DNA from: ZC4RG30 sp964417875
Lineage (GTDB): Bacteria; Pseudomonadota; Gammaproteobacteria; Steroidobacterales; Steroidobacteraceae
Assembly (NCBI GenBank): GCA_964417875.1
Contig: CAYQJU010000005.1
Location: 1 to 64,000 of the forward strand
Reading direction: 5' to 3'
Length of the DNA: 64,000 nucleotides
Shown here in pieces: positions 61,287-64,000 of this stretch (position 1 is its first letter; each line of letters starts with the position of its first letter). Made by a program: the position numbers and the translations under genes. The notes beneath the pieces are model-generated. The model did no database searches. It worked only from the letters and a program-made list of their open reading frames with translations, and was not told the DNA's origin.

Positions 61287-64000
61287 CTAGAGGGCGGCAC
61301 TGGCGGCGGTCAATGCGGCCGCGGCCTGTCCCTGCCGGACGGTGATCAACCGCACGATCTCCGGACGACACGAGCCGCAGTTGGTGCCGGCCTTCAGGCT
61401 GCGACCCACTGCCTCCGGGGTGATGCAGCCGGCGTCGACGGCCGCCGCGATGGCCTGCGTGCCGACGCCGAAGCAGGCGCAGACGGTCGGGCCCGGGTCC
61501 GGTGCATGCTCGCGGCGGCCGAGCAGCAGGCAGCGACGGTCGGCCGCATCCAGCGGCGTGTCGCGCGCGAACAGTGACGCCAGCCACGCGCGCGATGGCA
61601 GCTCGACACCGGCCGTCACCATCAGGCAGGCCAGCAATTGCCCGTCGCGCACCACGGCGGCGCGATAGTGGCCGATGGCATCATCGTGGAACTCGATCCA
61701 TTCGGCACGCGCGGCTTCGGGCATCACGCTGCGCAGCCAGCGGGCATCGGGCCGATGCGGGCCACTGCCGGCAAACTCCAGCCGCACCACCTGCTCTCCC
61801 GGTGAGACAGCCCACCACTGCACATCCGGCGGCGCGACACGTTCGCGCGACAGCAGGAAGCCGCGCCATTCCACCATCAGCTTCTCGATGCGCACCGGGG
61901 TGTGCTTGAACTCCGGCTCGCCGGAGAAGGCATCGACGACCGGATTCACTGCGGCGCCGACGCGCGCGCGCTGCGCGAACTGCGCGCTCCAGTGGATGGG
62001 CATGAACAGCATGCCCGGCGGCAGGTCGCCGCTGGCCCGCGCCCGCGCCAGCGCACTGCCCCAGCGAGACACCACGCGCACCAGGTCGCCGGGTTCTGCG
62101 CCGATGGCCGCCAGGTCCAGCGCATGCGCATCCACATAGGGCTCCGGCTCGTGCGCATTCAGCTGCGGCGCGCGCGCGGTGCGCGTCATCGTGTGCCACT
62201 GGTCGCGGATGCGGCCGGTGTTCAGGACCAGCGGATACTCCGGGGAGGGTGCGTGGCGCGGCGGGCGTGCCGGTGTCGCGATGAAACGCGCGCGGCCATC
62301 GGCGGTCGGGAAGCGGCCATCGGCAAATGGCCGGCTGCGGCCTGGCGATGCGGATGCCGCGAGGGCCGGCTCGCGTGCCGGCAGAAGTGCGGCGGCAAGT
62401 GCCGGGGCCGAAGCGCTCGCCGGTGCCGGCCACTGCGCCACTTCCAGCGTGTCATAGGCCTTGTCATCCAGGTTCGCCAGCGCGGTGAGATCCAGCAGCA
62501 TGCCGAAGTCGCGCGACACCCGGGTCAGGCGCGCATGCTCGTCGAAGATCTGCGCGGGCGTCGAATAGCCGAAGCCCGGCGCGAAACCCATGCGCGCCGC
62601 GACCGCGGCAATGATCCACCAGTCCGGCCGCGCGTTGCCCGGCAGGGGCAGGAAGGCGCGCTGCCGCGATACATGCCGGTCGGAGTTGGTGACCGTGCCG
62701 TCCTTCTCGCCCCAGCCGGCCGCCGGCAGGCGGATATGGGCCAGTGGCAGGGTGTCATTCGCGGCCACGCAGTCCGACACGATCACCAGCGGGCAGCGCT
62801 GCAGCGCGCGATGCACGAGGTCCGCATCCGGCAGGCTGACCACCGGATTGGTGGCCATGATCCAAACCGCCTTCACGCGACCGGCATCGATGGCCTCGAA
62901 CAGCTCCACGGCCTTCAGGCCCTGGCGGCTGGCCATGCGCGGTGAATTCCAGAATTCCTGCAGGGCCGCACGGTGCTCGGCATTGTTCAGCGCCAGGTGC
63001 GCGGCCAGCTGGGTGGCAAGGCCGCCCACCTCGCGTCCGCCCATGGCATTGGGCTGGCCGGTGATCGAGAACGGACCCATGCCCGCGCGCCCGATGCGGC
63101 CGGTGAACAGATGGCAGTTGATGATGCTGTTGACCTTGTCGGTGCCGGCCGAGGACTGGTTCACGCCCTGCGAGAACAGGGTCACCGCACGCTCGTGGCT
63201 GGCGAACAGCGCAAAAAAGCGCTCCACCAGCGCAGCGTCCAGGCCGCAGGCCTGTGCAGTCGCGGCGATGTCGCTGCTGGCCACGCGCGCGGCATCCAGC
63301 GCCTGCTGCAGCCCGTTGGTGTGTTCGGCGACGAAGCGTGCATCCACATGGCCCTGGTCAGCCAGCCAGGCCAGCAGGCCATTGAACAGCATCACGTCAG
63401 TGCCGCTGCGCAGCGGCAGGTGCAGGTCGGCGCCCTCGCAGGTGGCGGTGCGGCGCGGATCGATGACCACCAGTTTCATCTGCGGACGCGCGGCGCGCGC
63501 GGCGAGGATGCGCTGCATCAGCACCGGATGGCACCAGGCGAGGTTCGAGCCCACCAGCACCACGAGCTCCGCCTGTTCCAGGTCGGTGTATTCCACCGGC
63601 ACCACATCCTCGCCGAAGGCGCGCACATGGCCCGCCACCGCCGAAGCCATGCACAGGCGCGAGTTGGTGTCGATGTTCGCAGTGCCGATATAGCCCTTCG
63701 CCAGCTTGTTGACCACGTAATAGTCTTCGGTGAGCAGCTGGCCGGAGACATAGAACGCCACCGCATCGGGGCCGTGTGCGTCGATGCAGGCGCCAAGCCG
63801 GGTGGCCACGGCATCCAGTGCCGTGTCCCAGGCCACGATGCGACCATCTACCTCAGGCTCGAGCAGCCGGTCCTCGCTGCCAAGCGTTGCGGCCAGCGCG
63901 GCGCCCTTCGAGCACAGGCGCCCCTGGTTGGCCGGATGGTCCGGATCACCGCGCACGCTGATGGCGCCGGCTTCATCACGCGTGGCCAGCACGCCGCAGC
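61287..64000 (-). CDS. nasA: Assimilatory nitrate reductase catalytic subunit, 5' end cut by window edge
   Basis: NasA reduces nitrate to nitrite in the cytosol with a bis-MGD molybdenum site and a [4Fe-4S] cluster. The visible 904 residues begin inside the N-terminal cluster motif (C-G-V-L-A at the right edge) and show NQGRLCSKG, TANIDTNSRLCMASAV, GSNLAWCHPVL, ITGQPNAMGGREVGGLA, WIMATNPVVSLPDA and MTRTARAPQLNAHEPEP. The C-terminus carries a BFD-like [2Fe-2S] domain with CACFGV and CGSCRPEIV. The 5' end lies beyond position 64000. It is one of the two molybdoenzymes supplied by the moa operon. Confidence 0.95.
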   Translation of the reverse strand, partial: CGVLATRDEAGAISVRGDPDHPANQGRLCSKGAALAATLGSEDRLLEPEVDGRIVAWDTALDAVATRLGACIDAHGPDAVAFYVSGQLLTEDYYVVNKLAKGYIGTANIDTNSRLCMASAVAGHVRAFGEDVVPVEYTDLEQAELVVLVGSNLAWCHPVLMQRILAARAARPQMKLVVIDPRRTATCEGADLHLPLRSGTDVMLFNGLLAWLADQGHVDARFVAEHTNGLQQALDAARVASSDIAATAQACGLDAALVERFFALFASHERAVTLFSQGVNQSSAGTDKVNSIINCHLFTGRIGRAGMGPFSITGQPNAMGGREVGGLATQLAAHLALNNAEHRAALQEFWNSPRMASRQGLKAVELFEAIDAGRVKAVWIMATNPVVSLPDADLVHRALQRCPLVIVSDCVAANDTLPLAHIRLPAAGWGEKDGTVTNSDRHVSRQRAFLPLPGNARPDWWIIAAVAARMGFAPGFGYSTPAQIFDEHARLTRVSRDFGMLLDLTALANLDDKAYDTLEVAQWPAPASASAPALAAALLPAREPALAASASPGRSRPFADGRFPTADGRARFIATPARPPRHAPSPEYPLVLNTGRIRDQWHTMTRTARAPQLNAHEPEPYVDAHALDLAAIGAEPGDLVRVVSRWGSALARARASGDLPPGMLFMPIHWSAQFAQRARVGAAVNPVVDAFSGEPEFKHTPVRIEKLMVEWRGFLLSRERVAPPDVQWWAVSPGEQVVRLEFAGSGPHRPDARWLRSVMPEAARAEWIEFHDDAIGHYRAAVVRDGQLLACLMVTAGVELPSRAWLASLFARDTPLDAADRRCLLLGRREHAPDPGPTVCACFGVGTQAIAAAVDAGCITPEAVGRSLKAGTNCGSCRPEIVRLITVRQGQAAAALTAASAAL

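Overview
The window is a high-GC, gene-dense chromosomal segment, most likely from a free-living gammaproteobacterium near the Xanthomonadales/Nevskiales/Steroidobacterales. The evidence is the housekeeping content (metK, proBA, def, typA, sthA, cfa), TonB and outer-membrane barrel proteins, a twin-arginine exported molybdoenzyme and a CadC-like regulator. The assignment to a lineage is an inference. No insertion sequence, prophage, integrase, CRISPR array or rRNA gene was seen; this is core and niche-adaptive chromosome.

Region by region. 1-2.2 kb: metK (cut by the left edge), a PfkB-family nucleoside kinase and a [2Fe-2S] ferredoxin. 2.2-6.3 kb: a four-gene thiamine salvage operon (TonB receptor, small thiamine-binding-type protein, PnuT-type permease, APH-fold kinase) under one TPP riboswitch. 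6.3-10.4 kb: PhzF, gamma-carbonic anhydrase, a degenerate serine-hydrolase-like protein, a ModF-like twin ABC ATPase and a divergent orphan Xre/MbcA/ParS-type regulator sharing a 42-bp promoter region that contains a perfect palindrome. 10.4-14.5 kb: tRNA-Arg(UCG), then a molybdenum cofactor operon moaA-moaC-(mobA::moaD fusion)-moaE. 14.5-18.5 kb: PDZ protein, proBA and an extremely acidic small protein. 18.5-28.5 kb: cfa, an FAD-linked oxidase with a broken VOC remnant behind it, a secreted repeat protein, a DUF2339 membrane protein, tesB and a TrxR-like ferredoxin reductase. 28.5-36.5 kb: marR, ABC exporter, typA, rhomboid protease, diguanylate cyclase and a PQQ sugar dehydrogenase. 36.5-44.9 kb: a surface protein whose GlyGly-CTERM-like signal lies internally and is followed by a beta-barrel, an MsbA-type ABC exporter, sthA, def, an RRM protein and an esterase. 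44.9-49.7 kb: a PaoABC-type periplasmic aldehyde oxidoreductase with its own membrane cytochrome b and a 57-residue membrane protein. 49.9-54.2 kb: bactofilin, zinc-ribbon protein, ABC-2 exporter, TPR regulator. 54.3-60.5 kb: EamA transporter, bifunctional glucosylglycerol-phosphate synthase/phosphatase, HupE plus membrane-anchor pair, glpK. 60.5-64 kb: outer-membrane protein and assimilatory nitrate reductase NasA (5' end cut off by the right edge).

Connections. The moa operon supplies cofactor for the two molybdoenzymes in the window (PaoABC type and NasA). GlpK can supply glycerol-3-phosphate to the glucosylglycerol synthase. A recurring regulatory theme is promoters whose -10 box lies only 6-7 bp before the start codon (ModF-like, Xre-like, MarR, ABC ATPase, EamA and GgpPS genes), which implies leaderless mRNAs.
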